Assembly: GCF_022637415.1 (NCBI RefSeq)
Contig: NZ_CP093340.1
Location: 1,550,001 to 1,614,000 of the forward strand
Length of the DNA: 64,000 bases
Direction of reading: 5' to 3'
Source of the DNA: Luteimonas sp. S4-F44
GTDB lineage: Bacteria; Pseudomonadota; Gammaproteobacteria; Xanthomonadales; Xanthomonadaceae
Positions 31,511 through 42,990 of the stretch are shown here, piece after piece (position 1 is the first letter of the stretch; the number at the start of each line of letters is the position of its first letter). Position numbers and translations under genes: made by a program. Under the pieces are notes generated by a model, which was given only the letters and a program-made list of their open reading frames with translations, was not told where the DNA came from and ran no database searches.

Positions 31511-31595
31511 GTCGCGCGTTACCTCGGAGATGGACGGGGCCGCCCAATGCACCCAGCGGGCCGGTCCGCGCCGCCGGGGGCGACGCGGAAGGCCG

Positions 31596-31623
31596 AGACT
31601 AGCACGCACTTTGGGGTCGGCAA
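31596..31623 (-). promoter_or_regulatory. Possible promoter of bactofilin gene
   Basis: On the minus strand TTGCCG (31618-31623), 16 bases, then TAGTCT (31596-31601) form a reasonable sigma70-type pair. Transcription would start near 31589 and leave a leader of about 80 bases before the ATG at 31510. Confidence 0.4.
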
Positions 31624-31836
31624 CGGGGGCGCCCAGGCCTTGCGTTCAGCCGGAAAACCACCGTGTCGATCGGCCGTTATGGGGCGTTTCCCGCGCCGCA
31701 GCAGGCCCGGCGCCATCGACGACGTCGGTGGCGCCGGGCATCCGCACCCATTCATCCAGAGTCGGACAATCCACGTCGAACGCCGTTCATGGGCTGGGCC
31801 GGGTCGCGCACGCGCGTTGCGCATCGGCCAGTAGAA

Positions 31837-31856
31837 AGCCCGCCTTGCGGCAGGCT
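31837..31856 (-). terminator. Terminator-like hairpin of Ala-rich lipoprotein gene
   Basis: Read leftward, an 8-pair stem with one G-T pair (AGCCTGCC with GGCGGGCT) and loop GCAA, followed by TTC. It lies 22 bases past the stop of the lipoprotein gene at 31879. The T-tract is short. Confidence 0.5.
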
Positions 31857-31878
31857 CGGGAACAGCATCGAACGGGGC

Positions 31879-32238
31879 TCAGCGGTCGGCGCGTTCTTCC
31901 ATGCGCTCGCCCGTGTTCTCGATCGCCTCACCGGCGCGCTGGGTCGCGCGGCCGGTGGCCGCAGCTGCTTCGCGGGCCGCGGCTTCGGAACGGGCGGCTG
32001 CTTCGTCGGCGGCGACTTGGGCGCGGCGCATCGCGTCCGACGATGCGGCGGCGGCCGCATCGGCGCCTTCGCGCGCGGCCTCGCCAGTCGCCGATGCGGC
32101 GTCGGAGATCGCACGGCCGGCATTGTCGGCGGCGGCCGAGGCCTCGGCACGCTCGCGCTCAGCGTCGGCGCTGTGGTTGTTACAGGCGGCCAGTGTCAGG
32201 GCGGCGATCGTCGTGGCGGTCAACAGAGTGAAACGCAT
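31879..32238 (-). CDS. Ala-rich helical lipoprotein
   Basis: A 119-residue lipoprotein: MRFTLLTATTIAALTLAAC gives lipobox LAAC with Cys19. The mature part is almost wholly Ala, Glu, Arg and Asp in helix-forming repeats (SAAADNAGRAISDAASATGEAAREGADAAAAASSDAMRRAQVAADEAAARSEAAAREAAAATGRATQRAGEAI), suggesting one long helix or coiled coil, in the manner of small murein-type or stress lipoproteins. AGGAG lies upstream of the ATG at 32238. A second lipoprotein of the same type is encoded 160 bases upstream with its own terminator, so the two are separate transcripts and probable paralogues. Likely attached to the outer membrane; function unknown. Confidence 0.75.
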   Translation of the reverse strand: MRFTLLTATTIAALTLAACNNHSADAERERAEASAAADNAGRAISDAASATGEAAREGADAAAAASSDAMRRAQVAADEAAARSEAAAREAAAATGRATQRAGEAIENTGERMEERADR

Positions 32239-32326
32239 GGCAGGTCTCCTGTGGACAGGTGTGGGAGACGCAGCGTGAATGCGTGCGCGTGAGCGCGATG
32301 GCAAGGCCGGGCAGGGGACCGTCCAT

Positions 32327-32358
32327 AAAAAAAGGCCGCCGGGATACCCGGCGGCCTT
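32327..32358 (-). terminator. Intrinsic terminator of Ala-rich lipoprotein gene
   Basis: Read leftward, a 12-base-pair perfect GC-rich stem (arms at 32332-32343 and 32347-32358) with a 3-base loop, followed by seven T residues (A run at 32327-32333 on the plus strand, partly in the stem). This is a textbook Rho-independent terminator about 40 bases after the stop at 32399. Confidence 0.88.
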
Positions 32359-32398
32359 CTGCAATTCGACACAGTGGCGCGACGGCCACCGGGCGGAA

Positions 32399-32734
32399 TT
32401 ACGGAGCGACTTCCTGCGCTGCGTCCTTGGCCTCTTCAGCCTTGGTCTCAGCGTGGTCAGCAGCGTCGGCAGCGTGCTCGGCAGCAGCGTCGGTGCCAGC
32501 AGCGGCGGCGTCGGCAGCGGCTTCGGCAGCGGCGTCGGCAGCAGCGGCGGCGTCGTCAGCGGCGGTCTGCGCGGTGCCAGCGACGGCCGGATCGGTCGTC
32601 TCGTTGGCAGCGGCCTGCGCGTCGGCAGCGGCGTCAGCAGCGCCTTCGGCCGAGCTGTTGGCCTGATCAGCGTTGCTGCAGGCAGCCAGCGCAAAACCCA
32701 TAGCCAGGGCAAGCAGAGCCTTGTTGATCGTCAT
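32399..32734 (-). CDS. Ala-rich helical lipoprotein
   Basis: A 111-residue lipoprotein: MTINKALLALAMGFALAAC with lipobox LAAC (Cys19). The mature part is extremely Ala-rich with acidic residues (AAAADAAAEAAADAAAAGTDAAAEHAADAADHAETKAEEAKDAAQEVAP), predicted as a long helix. It shares lipobox, length and composition with the gene at 31879-32238. Its codon use is markedly repetitive (GCAGCGGC-type runs), so replication slippage could change its length. It ends at a strong terminator at 32327-32358, which hints at high expression. Probably an abundant envelope lipoprotein; role unknown. Confidence 0.75.
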   Translation of the reverse strand: MTINKALLALAMGFALAACSNADQANSSAEGAADAAADAQAAANETTDPAVAGTAQTAADDAAAAADAAAEAAADAAAAGTDAAAEHAADAADHAETKAEEAKDAAQEVAP

Positions 32735-32859
32735 TGTGTCTTCCTCGTCTGAAAGTGTGGGCAACGCGCTAAATGCGCGCCGGCAACATCATGACAAGCC
32801 GCGAACGGCTGTCAAGCGGGAGTTCGTGGTTTTTTCGTAAAAATCACGTTAACAGAAGT

Positions 32860-34035
32860 TCACGCCATTTCGACGGCAATTGCGGTCGCTTCGCCGCCAC
32901 CGATACAAAGTGAAGCGACTCCGCGACTTAGGCCGCGCGCCTTGAGCGCGTGGACCAGCGTCACGATCAACCGCGCCCCGCTTGCACCGATCGGATGGCC
33001 GAGCGCCAGTGCGCCCCCATTCACATTGAGGCGGTCGTGGGGGATGCCCAGATCCTTCATCGGCGCCATCGCGACGTTGGCGAACGCCTCGTTGACCTCG
33101 AACAGGTCGACATCTTCGACCTTCCAGCCCGCCTTGTCGAGGACGTTGCGGATCGCGGTCACCGGCGCGGTGGTGAACCATTCGGGCGCCTGTGAATGCC
33201 GGCCGTGGGCGACGATGCGCGCCAGCGGGGTCAGGCCACGCGCGGCGGCCTCATCGGCCGAGGTCAGCACCAGCGCGGCGGCGCCATCGGAGATGCTCGA
33301 CGAGCTCGCCGCGGTGAGCCGGCCGTCCTTGCCGAAGGCCGCACGCAGGTTCGGGATCTTGTCGACCTGGATGCGTCCGGGCTGCTCGTCGGTGTCGAAG
33401 CTCGCCTCGCCCTTGCGGGTGGTGACCACGACCGGGACGATCTCCTCCTTGAAGGCACCCGACGCGATCGCGTGCTTGGCGCGGGTCGCGCTTTCCACCG
33501 CATAGGCGTCGAGGTCCTCGCGGCTGAAGCCGTACTTCTCGCTGGCGATGTCGCCGAACACGCCCATCGCCTTGCCGTCGTACGGGTTGGTCAGGCCGTC
33601 CCAGGCCATATGGTCGAGGAACTCGGCGCTGCCGTAGCGGATGCCGGCGCGAGCGCCCGGCAGCAGGTGCGGTGCGTTGGTCATCGATTCCATGCCGCCG
33701 GCGACCACCACCTTCGCGGTGCCTGCCTTGATCATGTCGTGGCCGTACATCACCGCCTGCATGCCCGAGCCGCAGACCTTGTTGATGGTCACGCATCCTG
33801 CGCTGTCGGGAATGCCGGCCGCGCGCGACGCCTGACGCGCGGGCGCCTGGCCCAGACCGGCCGGCAGCACGCAGCCGACGACGGTCTCGTCGACCTGGTC
33901 GGGCGCGACGCCCGCATGCTCGAGTGCGGCGCGAATCGCCGTGGCGCCGAGCGTCGGCGTCGGCACACCGGCGAACTGGCCGAGCATGGACCCGATGGCA
34001 GTGCGCTTGGCACCGACGATGACGATGTCAGTCAT
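32860..34035 (-). CDS. Acetyl-CoA C-acetyltransferase (thiolase)
   Basis: A 391-residue thiolase of normal length. The nucleophilic Cys is Cys88 in INKVCGSGMQAV; the second motif is NGGALALGHPIGASGARL with the catalytic His, and the third is SLCIGGGEATAIAVE with the second Cys. The sequence is closest to biosynthetic-type acetyl-CoA acetyltransferases (AtoB/PhbA), which condense or cleave acetoacetyl-CoA, rather than the long-chain FadA type. It is not next to fadJ (44331-46400). Cytoplasmic. The start at 34035 (MTDIVIVGAKRTAIG) fits the family. Confidence 0.93.
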   Translation of the reverse strand: MTDIVIVGAKRTAIGSMLGQFAGVPTPTLGATAIRAALEHAGVAPDQVDETVVGCVLPAGLGQAPARQASRAAGIPDSAGCVTINKVCGSGMQAVMYGHDMIKAGTAKVVVAGGMESMTNAPHLLPGARAGIRYGSAEFLDHMAWDGLTNPYDGKAMGVFGDIASEKYGFSREDLDAYAVESATRAKHAIASGAFKEEIVPVVVTTRKGEASFDTDEQPGRIQVDKIPNLRAAFGKDGRLTAASSSSISDGAAALVLTSADEAAARGLTPLARIVAHGRHSQAPEWFTTAPVTAIRNVLDKAGWKVEDVDLFEVNEAFANVAMAPMKDLGIPHDRLNVNGGALALGHPIGASGARLIVTLVHALKARGLSRGVASLCIGGGEATAIAVEMA

Positions 34036-34222
34036 GGGGGAGAACTCCGTAGTGAGCGGCGTGCGATCAATCGATTATCGCATTCGCCCGATGCCTGTGC
34101 CGCCCGGCTGTGAGTGGCGTCGGCGCGATGGCGCACATCGCCGATTGCGGGTATAGAAGAGCGCGCAGGGGACGCCGGCCGCGCGACGGGGGGCGGGCAC
34201 CGCCAATGGAAGAGGGGACACG

Positions 34223-37042
34223 ATGTTCGATTCGATCAACCCGAGACGGGCGCCTCCGTCGCGCTCGCTGCTTGCCTGTGCATTGGCGAGCGTTCTGGCC
34301 GCGTGCGGCGGTGGCGGCGGCTCGGGCGGCGGGCTGCTGCTGCCCAATCCGCCCCCGATCATCTCGCCCAATCCGCCGCCGACGGTCGTCTCACCGCCCG
34401 AGCCGGCCTACAGCCGCCATCTTGCCGACACTGGTGCCTGGGCAGCGCACGATGCCGGCTATACCGGTCGAGGCGTGCGCATCGGCTTGCTCGACAGCGG
34501 CGTCAATCGCACGCATCCGGCGCTACGCGATCACGTGGTGGCGAACCTGACCTACGTCGGGCGGGACAACAATTTGACGGTCGACGATGTCGCCGGCCAC
34601 GGCACCGCCGTCGCGCAGGCGGCGGCCGGGCGGCCCTTCGGTGCGTGGCCGGGCGGCGTGGCGCCCAATGCGGAGATCGTCTCGGCGCGCATCATCAACG
34701 ACAAGCCGCCCGTCGACGACGGGTCGGGCAACGGCAACCCGGTGACCGGCAGGATCGGGGTCGAGGCGATCCATGCCGATCTGATCCGCCGCGATGTGCG
34801 GGTCATGAACAACTCCTGGGGCGGGCTGTACATGAGCGGCGACAACGCGGCGCGCGAGATCGCGAGCGAATACCGTTCGTTCGTGATCGGCCACGGCGGG
34901 CTGGTGGTCTTCGCCTCGGGCAACTCGAAGCGCGCCGATCCTTCGGATCTTGCCGCACTGCCGAGCCAGCGCGGCGCCAACGGCAGCACGCCCGGCGCCG
35001 ATCTCGAGCGCGGCTGGCTGACGGTGTCGGCGCTCGCCGAGAACAGCACCACGCAGTTGGCCGATTACTCCAACGCCTGCGGCATCGCGATGCGCTACTG
35101 CCTGGTCGCGCCCGGTACCGTCGTGGTCACCGGCACCGACGATGCGCCCAACCGACCCGAGTACTGGAAGTACAGCGGCACCTCGCTGGCCGCGCCGCTG
35201 GTCTCGGGGGCCGCGGCGCTGGTCTGGGAGGCCTTCCCGTACTTCGACAACGACCTCGTTCGGCAGACGCTCCTCGGTACCGCCACCGACATCGGCGCAC
35301 CCGGTGTCGATCCGGTGTTCGGCTACGGCGCATTGAATGTCGCCAAGGCCGTGGGCGGCCCCGCGAAGTTCGACTGGGGCGATGTGACCGTGAACTTCAC
35401 CGGCACCTCGACCTGGCGCAACGCCATCACCGGTACCGGCGGCCTGGTCAAGCGCGGCAGCGGCACGCTGCAACTGGACGGGGTCGCCGATTACCGCGGT
35501 GCGACACGCGCCGAGGGCGGCACGCTGTCGTTCGCCGGCTGGGTGCCGGGGGCAGCAACCGTGTCCCCCGGCGCGACGCTGCGTTTTGGCGGCGCGCACG
35601 TGGGCGGCACGCTGGTCAACAACGGCACGGTCGCGGTCGCTGGCAATGCCGCCGGCCGCATGATCGTCGGCGACTTCCAGCAGGGCGCGGGTGGGCGGCT
35701 GGCGTGGCAGATCGGTGCGCCCCTGCAGGTGACCGGCCGCGCCTCGCTGGCCGGCGAATTGCAGGTGACCGGCATCGTCGGCGGTTACGTGCACTCGGCG
35801 CGCGAGACCGTGGTCCAGGCGATCGACGGCGTGACCGGCACCTTCGGCAGCCTGACCCGCGGCCCGGGTGTGTTCCTCGACGCCACGCTCGGCTACGACG
35901 CCAACCAGGCCTGGCTCGACATCGCGCGGCTCGATGTCGGCGCGACAGCGATGTCGATGGCCGGTATCACTGCACAGGGGCAGGGCGCGGCCGTCCGCGT
36001 CGAGGGCGCGTTCTCGCGCATCGATGCGCAGGACGCCACCGGCGCGCCGGTCGCCGACGGCTTTGTGCGCGCGGCCGGCGCGTTGCAACGTCTGCCCGAC
36101 GAGGCGAGCGCGCTGGCCGCGCTCGACAGTCTGTCCGGCGCGCAGCATGTCGCGGCGCTAGCGGCGACGTTCGACAATGTCGACATGACGCGCCGTCTGG
36201 TCGCCGGGCGCGTCGGCGCGCTGGCGGCGGATGCGGCCAGCATCGGGGTGTGGAAGGACACCCTGGGGCAGGGCGGCCGCGGCGGATTCGCCCGGGACGG
36301 CTTCACCGTCGATGGCTGGAGTCTGGGGCGCGATCACGTGATCGGTGACGGTCTGGTGGCGGGGTTCGCATTCGGCGAACTGCGCGGCGACGGCATCGCG
36401 CGCAGCCGCGGCGATCGCAGTCGCGATCGCCAGACGCAGGCCCAGGCCTACGTCGCACGGACCCTCGGCGCCGGTTACGCGATGCTGCAACTGGGCAGCG
36501 GCCGCTTCGATCGCGATCTGCAGCGCACGCTGTACACCGGCGCGATGCCACAGGGCGTCTCGACCCGCTACGCGGGCCAGTACACCCAGGCGGCGATCGA
36601 GGCCGGACGGCACTGGCGGATCGGCGCCGCCGAGGTCGGGCCGTATGCCGGCGCCGAGCATGTGCGCCTGCGCAGCGACGGGTTCGACGAACTCGGCGGC
36701 GACGGCTTCGGCCTGCGCAGCGCCGGCTGGTCGGCCACGCGCACCCAGGCGATCGCCGGCGTGCGCGCACGCTGGGAGGGACCCGGATTCTCGCTGCACG
36801 GCTACGGCGAATGGCAGCAGACGCTGTCGGCCAGCGGTTTCGACCTGCAGGCGAGCTTCACCGGCATCGAGGCCTGGGCGCCGATCGCAGGGCTGGACCC
36901 GGCACGTTCGGGCGGCCTGTTCGGCATCGGAATCGACAGCCGGCCGACGCGCCGCTCGCTGCTGGGCCTGGGCCTGGACCAGCGCTTCGGCCCGCGCGGT
37001 GCCGACCGCATGCTGTCGCTGCGCTACGCCTACGGGTTCTGA
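34223..37042 (+). CDS. Subtilisin-like serine protease autotransporter
   Basis: A 939-residue type V secreted protease. The N-terminus ends in a lipobox, LAAC (Cys28), followed by a Gly/Pro-rich linker. The S8 peptidase domain has the triad Asp91 (LLDSGVN), His126 (GHGTAVAQ) and Ser321 (SGTSLAAP). Residues about 385-640 are a passenger linker with the autotransporter repeat GGLVKRGSGTLQLDGVADYRG...GGTLSFAG. The last 280 residues form the beta-barrel, ending in the aromatic YAYGF. An extracellular protease like those of Xanthomonas and Stenotrophomonas is likely. A lipobox on an autotransporter is unusual but known in a few proteases. It stands alone with a hairpin after it. Confidence 0.92.
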   Translation: MFDSINPRRAPPSRSLLACALASVLAACGGGGGSGGGLLLPNPPPIISPNPPPTVVSPPEPAYSRHLADTGAWAAHDAGYTGRGVRIGLLDSGVNRTHPALRDHVVANLTYVGRDNNLTVDDVAGHGTAVAQAAAGRPFGAWPGGVAPNAEIVSARIINDKPPVDDGSGNGNPVTGRIGVEAIHADLIRRDVRVMNNSWGGLYMSGDNAAREIASEYRSFVIGHGGLVVFASGNSKRADPSDLAALPSQRGANGSTPGADLERGWLTVSALAENSTTQLADYSNACGIAMRYCLVAPGTVVVTGTDDAPNRPEYWKYSGTSLAAPLVSGAAALVWEAFPYFDNDLVRQTLLGTATDIGAPGVDPVFGYGALNVAKAVGGPAKFDWGDVTVNFTGTSTWRNAITGTGGLVKRGSGTLQLDGVADYRGATRAEGGTLSFAGWVPGAATVSPGATLRFGGAHVGGTLVNNGTVAVAGNAAGRMIVGDFQQGAGGRLAWQIGAPLQVTGRASLAGELQVTGIVGGYVHSARETVVQAIDGVTGTFGSLTRGPGVFLDATLGYDANQAWLDIARLDVGATAMSMAGITAQGQGAAVRVEGAFSRIDAQDATGAPVADGFVRAAGALQRLPDEASALAALDSLSGAQHVAALAATFDNVDMTRRLVAGRVGALAADAASIGVWKDTLGQGGRGGFARDGFTVDGWSLGRDHVIGDGLVAGFAFGELRGDGIARSRGDRSRDRQTQAQAYVARTLGAGYAMLQLGSGRFDRDLQRTLYTGAMPQGVSTRYAGQYTQAAIEAGRHWRIGAAEVGPYAGAEHVRLRSDGFDELGGDGFGLRSAGWSATRTQAIAGVRARWEGPGFSLHGYGEWQQTLSASGFDLQASFTGIEAWAPIAGLDPARSGGLFGIGIDSRPTRRSLLGLGLDQRFGPRGADRMLSLRYAYGF

Positions 37043-37072
37043 CCGCCCCGATGTTTTCAGATCGCCGGATAC

Positions 37073-37098
37073 GACGATGGGGCCGAAGCCCCATCGTC
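37073..37098. terminator. Hairpin between convergent protease and leucine dehydrogenase genes
   Basis: A perfect 11-base-pair stem (GACGATGGGGC with its complement) around the tetraloop CGAA, placed between two convergent stop codons (37042 and 37118). T-tracts are poor on both sides, yet symmetry and position suggest a shared bidirectional 3' end. Confidence 0.65.
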
Positions 37099-37117
37099 CT
37101 ATTCGACGTCGATCGCC

Positions 37118-38218
37118 TCAGGCGCCGCGGACGCGCCCCTGGAAACGCGGCGCGGCGCGTCCGAGCGGCAGCTTGAGCTTGCCGATGATCTCGATGCGCT
37201 CCTCGGCCAGGCGGTCGGCGGCCCGATAGGTCGGAATGCCGTCGCGCTCGGAGATCTCGAAGATGCGCGTGAGGTTGTGGTAGATCGTGCGCATCATGCG
37301 CATCGCACGCTCGCGGTTGTAGCCATCGATCTCCAGTGACACATTCATCACACCGCCCGCGTTGACCGCGTAGTCAGGCGCGTAGAGGATGCCGCGCTGC
37401 TCGACCTCGTCACCGATCGCATTGTTGGCCAACTGGTTGTTGGCCGCGCCGCAGATGATCTTCGCCTTCAGACGGGGCAGGGTCTTCTCGTTGACCGTGC
37501 CGCCGAGCGCGCACGGCGAATAGACATCGGCATCGACATCGTAGATCTCGTCCAGGCCCACGGCCTCGGCGCCGTACTCAGTGACCGCGCGCTCGACCCG
37601 CTCCTTGTTGATGTCGGTGACGAAAATCTTCGCACCGCGCTCCTTGAGCAGCTTCACGAACTCCAGCCCGACATGGCCCAGGCCCTGGACCGCGTAGCTG
37701 TAGTTGCCGACTTCCTCGTTGCCGAACTTGCGGTTCAACGACGCCAGCAGGCCCTGCAGCGTGCCGTAGGCGGTGAACGGCGACGGGTCGCCGGAACCGC
37801 CATGGACCTGGTGCACGCCGGTGACGTACTGGGTCTCGCGGTAGACGAACTCCATGTCGTTGACATCGATGCCGACGTCCTCGGCGGTGATGTAGCGGCC
37901 GCCCAGCGACTCGACGAACTGGCCGAACGCGCGGAACAGCCCCTCGGACTTGTCGGTCGCCGGGTCGCCGATGATCACCGCCTTGCCGCCGCCGATGTTC
38001 AGGCCGGCGACCGCGTTCTTGTAGGTCATGCCGCGCGACAGGCGCAGCACGTCGTTGAGCGCATCCTGCTCGGATTCGTACGGCCACATACGCGTGCCGC
38101 CCAGCGCCGGGCCCAGCACCGTATTGTGGATCGCGATGATCGCCTTCAGACCGACGTCCTTGTTGTGGCAGAACACGATCTGCTCGTGACCGGTGGTGTC
38201 GAGGTGCTCGAAAATCAT
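37118..38218 (-). CDS. Leucine/branched-chain amino acid dehydrogenase
   Basis: A 366-residue NAD-dependent amino acid dehydrogenase of the leucine/valine/phenylalanine type. The catalytic Lys is in AGLNIGGGKAVI and an NAD-binding motif appears as VQGLGHVGLEFV; GPALGGTRMWPY and CGAANNQLAN are family blocks. It deaminates branched-chain amino acids to 2-oxo acids, which feed the iso-branched fatty acids abundant in this bacterial family. That physiological link is inference. Length is normal. A short palindrome, CGTCCATATACGGACG, lies 76 bases upstream at 38294-38309. The gene stands alone. Confidence 0.9.
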   Translation of the reverse strand: MIFEHLDTTGHEQIVFCHNKDVGLKAIIAIHNTVLGPALGGTRMWPYESEQDALNDVLRLSRGMTYKNAVAGLNIGGGKAVIIGDPATDKSEGLFRAFGQFVESLGGRYITAEDVGIDVNDMEFVYRETQYVTGVHQVHGGSGDPSPFTAYGTLQGLLASLNRKFGNEEVGNYSYAVQGLGHVGLEFVKLLKERGAKIFVTDINKERVERAVTEYGAEAVGLDEIYDVDADVYSPCALGGTVNEKTLPRLKAKIICGAANNQLANNAIGDEVEQRGILYAPDYAVNAGGVMNVSLEIDGYNRERAMRMMRTIYHNLTRIFEISERDGIPTYRAADRLAEERIEIIGKLKLPLGRAAPRFQGRVRGA

Positions 38219-38507
38219 TCAATGCTCCGTCGCGGGCAATTGCCCGACGCATGGTTGGCTGGAGGCGGCATGGGGCCAGTTGTTGGGCCCGTGCGTCCAT
38301 ATACGGACGTCCGGCGGACGCCGTCTGTCCGGGAACGCGGCATTTTACGCACCTCCTCCCCCGAAAGGGTCGCGCCCCTCCTGGTGAGGTGGAAAACACC
38401 GCGACATCAATCGTTTGCGTCTGTACGATCGGCCTGTCGCGGGTGTTGCGGCGCACCACATTCCAGCGCCGCTGCGCAGCGTTGCTGTGCAGGCCGGCGG
38501 TGCACGG
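38219..38507. promoter_or_regulatory. Upstream region of leucine dehydrogenase gene with palindrome
   Basis: A 289-base gap. At 38294-38309 there is a 16-base near-perfect palindrome (CGTCC arms around an AT-rich centre, 14 of 16 symmetric) whose TATAT core could also be the leftward -10 box. No clear -35 box and no gene are seen. Confidence 0.35.
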
Positions 38508-40070
38508 TCACAGCTGCGATTCGATCGGCAGCCAGCGCACCACCGCCGCGATCGCACGCTGTCGCCGAGTGGCATCGGGTTCGCTGGTCAGCGCGGCCGG
38601 CGGATCGCGCGTGCGGTCGAGCCAGCGCAGCCGGCCCTTGCTGTCGAGATAGACCCAGTAGCTCATGCCCGGGTCGGCCAGGTGCAGGTATTCGTCGCGC
38701 AGCGCCGCGCCCAGGTCCGGGTCGTCGAACAGCACGCCCATCTCGGTGTTGAGATTGGCCGAGCGCGGATCGAGGTTGAACGAGCCCACGAAGCCACGGT
38801 GGCCATCGATCAGCACCGCCTTGGTGTGCAGGCTCGCGCCGCTGCTGCCGAACAGGCTGCTGGCGGCCTTGGCCTCGGCCTGGCTGCGAGTCTCGAACAG
38901 ATGGACGCCACCTTCGAGCAACGGCTTGCGATAGCGCGCATAGCCGCCGTGCACGGCGATGACGTCATTGGCGGCCAGCGAGTTGGTGACCACCGACACG
39001 TGCACACCGCGGCCGGCCAGCGCGATCAGGCCCTCGGTGCCGTCGCCGCCGGGAACGAAGTACGGCGAGATCAACAAGGCACTGCGCTCGGCCGCGCCGA
39101 TCTCGCCGACCAGGTGCTCGATCAGCCAGTTCTCGCGGCTGTCGCCACGCCACTTGATCGGCGGATCGGACAGGATGCGGATGTGCTCGCTCCAGATCGG
39201 CGTCAGTTCCTGGGAAAAGTAGCGGCGCACGCTGGGCGAGATGTCCATCGCGTCGAGGAAGCGGCGCGCCTCGGGGCTGCCGGCCTCGTCGCGGATCCGC
39301 TCGAGCACCGTGCGCAGCGTGCGCGGCGGTTTGCGATTGAGCGCGGCGATCGGCACCGCGGCCTCGCTGTTCCAGAAGTCGTCGAAGATCGCACTGGCCT
39401 CGGCGACCGCAGGGCCGAACACGGCGATGTCGAGGTCGTGGAAGTTGAACGCCTCGGCGGCGCTGAAATACTCCACGCCGATGTTGCGCCCGCCGACCAC
39501 CGCAAACCGCCCGTCGGCGATCCACGCCTTGTTGTGCATGCGGTGGTTCACACCCCAGGCACGCTGGATCATTTCCAGCACCCGCAGCGGGCCGCTGCGG
39601 TTGCGGAACGGGTTGTACACGCGCAGTTCGATGCGCGGGTGGGCGTCCATCGCCAGCAGCGTGGCGTCCATGTCGCCCACGCCCACGTCGTCGAGCAGGA
39701 TCCGCACCCGGACGCCGCGCTCGGCCGCCTCCCAGGCCGCGTTGGCGAGCATGCGGCCGGTTAGATCGTCGTGCCAGATGTAGTACTGCAGATCGAGGCT
39801 GCGTCCGGCCTGGCGCGCGGAGATCGCACGCGCGGCGTAGGCGTCGATGCCGTCGGGCAGCATGATCGCGCCGGTCTGACCTGGATGTCGGGCGAGCAGC
39901 GGCGCAAGTTCGCGATCCAGCGCGGTTGCATCCTCGGACAGCGGCAGGGTCGTGCTCGGCACCCCGGTCGCCGGCGGCATCAGCCGGTCGGCGACGAACA
40001 CGCTGCTGATCGCCATCACCAGCAGCGTGAACAGACCCCAGGCGAGGATTCTCTTGACGCGCTTCTTCAT
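38508..40070 (-). CDS. Phospholipase D family protein, membrane anchored
   Basis: A 520-residue protein with an N-terminal membrane anchor (ILAWGLFTLLVMAISSVFVADRL) and two HKD catalytic motifs: MHNKAWIADGRFAVVGGRN and LHTKAVLIDGHRGFVGSFNLDPRS. This is the layout of cardiolipin-synthase-like and ClsC/YmdC-like phospholipase D proteins; the active site forms between the two motifs. The substrate is probably a phospholipid head group, in the periplasm. The start at 40070 (MKKRVKRILAW) places the basic residues before the anchor; an upstream open frame has no support. Divergent from mltG. Confidence 0.9.
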   Translation of the reverse strand: MKKRVKRILAWGLFTLLVMAISSVFVADRLMPPATGVPSTTLPLSEDATALDRELAPLLARHPGQTGAIMLPDGIDAYAARAISARQAGRSLDLQYYIWHDDLTGRMLANAAWEAAERGVRVRILLDDVGVGDMDATLLAMDAHPRIELRVYNPFRNRSGPLRVLEMIQRAWGVNHRMHNKAWIADGRFAVVGGRNIGVEYFSAAEAFNFHDLDIAVFGPAVAEASAIFDDFWNSEAAVPIAALNRKPPRTLRTVLERIRDEAGSPEARRFLDAMDISPSVRRYFSQELTPIWSEHIRILSDPPIKWRGDSRENWLIEHLVGEIGAAERSALLISPYFVPGGDGTEGLIALAGRGVHVSVVTNSLAANDVIAVHGGYARYRKPLLEGGVHLFETRSQAEAKAASSLFGSSGASLHTKAVLIDGHRGFVGSFNLDPRSANLNTEMGVLFDDPDLGAALRDEYLHLADPGMSYWVYLDSKGRLRWLDRTRDPPAALTSEPDATRRQRAIAAVVRWLPIESQL

Positions 40071-40231
40071 CGAGGGGCGGAGGCGGGGAAGGCCGGCTAG
40101 GATCGCAGAAGTCGGGTCGTCGCCGCGCCGTGGCGGTCTTGCGGCGCCGATCACGGGGGCAGGTCACGCCCTGCACGGGAGCGCCACGGTATCCTGACGC
40201 CCCGATTCGGAACCGACGGCCTTCGCCGCCC

Positions 40232-42962
<2,731 letters not shown>

Positions 42963-42990
42963 CCATGACCATGACCTGGGAACCGAATCG

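Larger units (their letters stand above)
31511..31878. other. Noncoding gap with strong stem-loop
   Basis: A 368-base gap upstream of the bactofilin gene. It holds the possible promoter at 31596-31623, a strong hairpin at 31705-31739 (11 perfect base pairs, GCCCGGCGCCA with its complement, and a 4-pair inner stem CGAC/GTCG in the loop), and a terminator-like hairpin at 31837-31856 belonging to the lipoprotein gene on the right. Short open frames on both strands lack ribosome sites and protein-like character. Confidence 0.5.

Noticed and set aside
31519..31834. Short open frames on both strands in the bactofilin upstream gap
   Set aside because: They lack ribosome sites and are Arg/Pro/Ala-rich, as expected of non-coding high-GC DNA.
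32399..32734. GCAGCGGC-type runs as a CRISPR or DNA repeat array
   Set aside because: They encode the Ala-rich part of a lipoprotein in frame, and the spacing is irregular.
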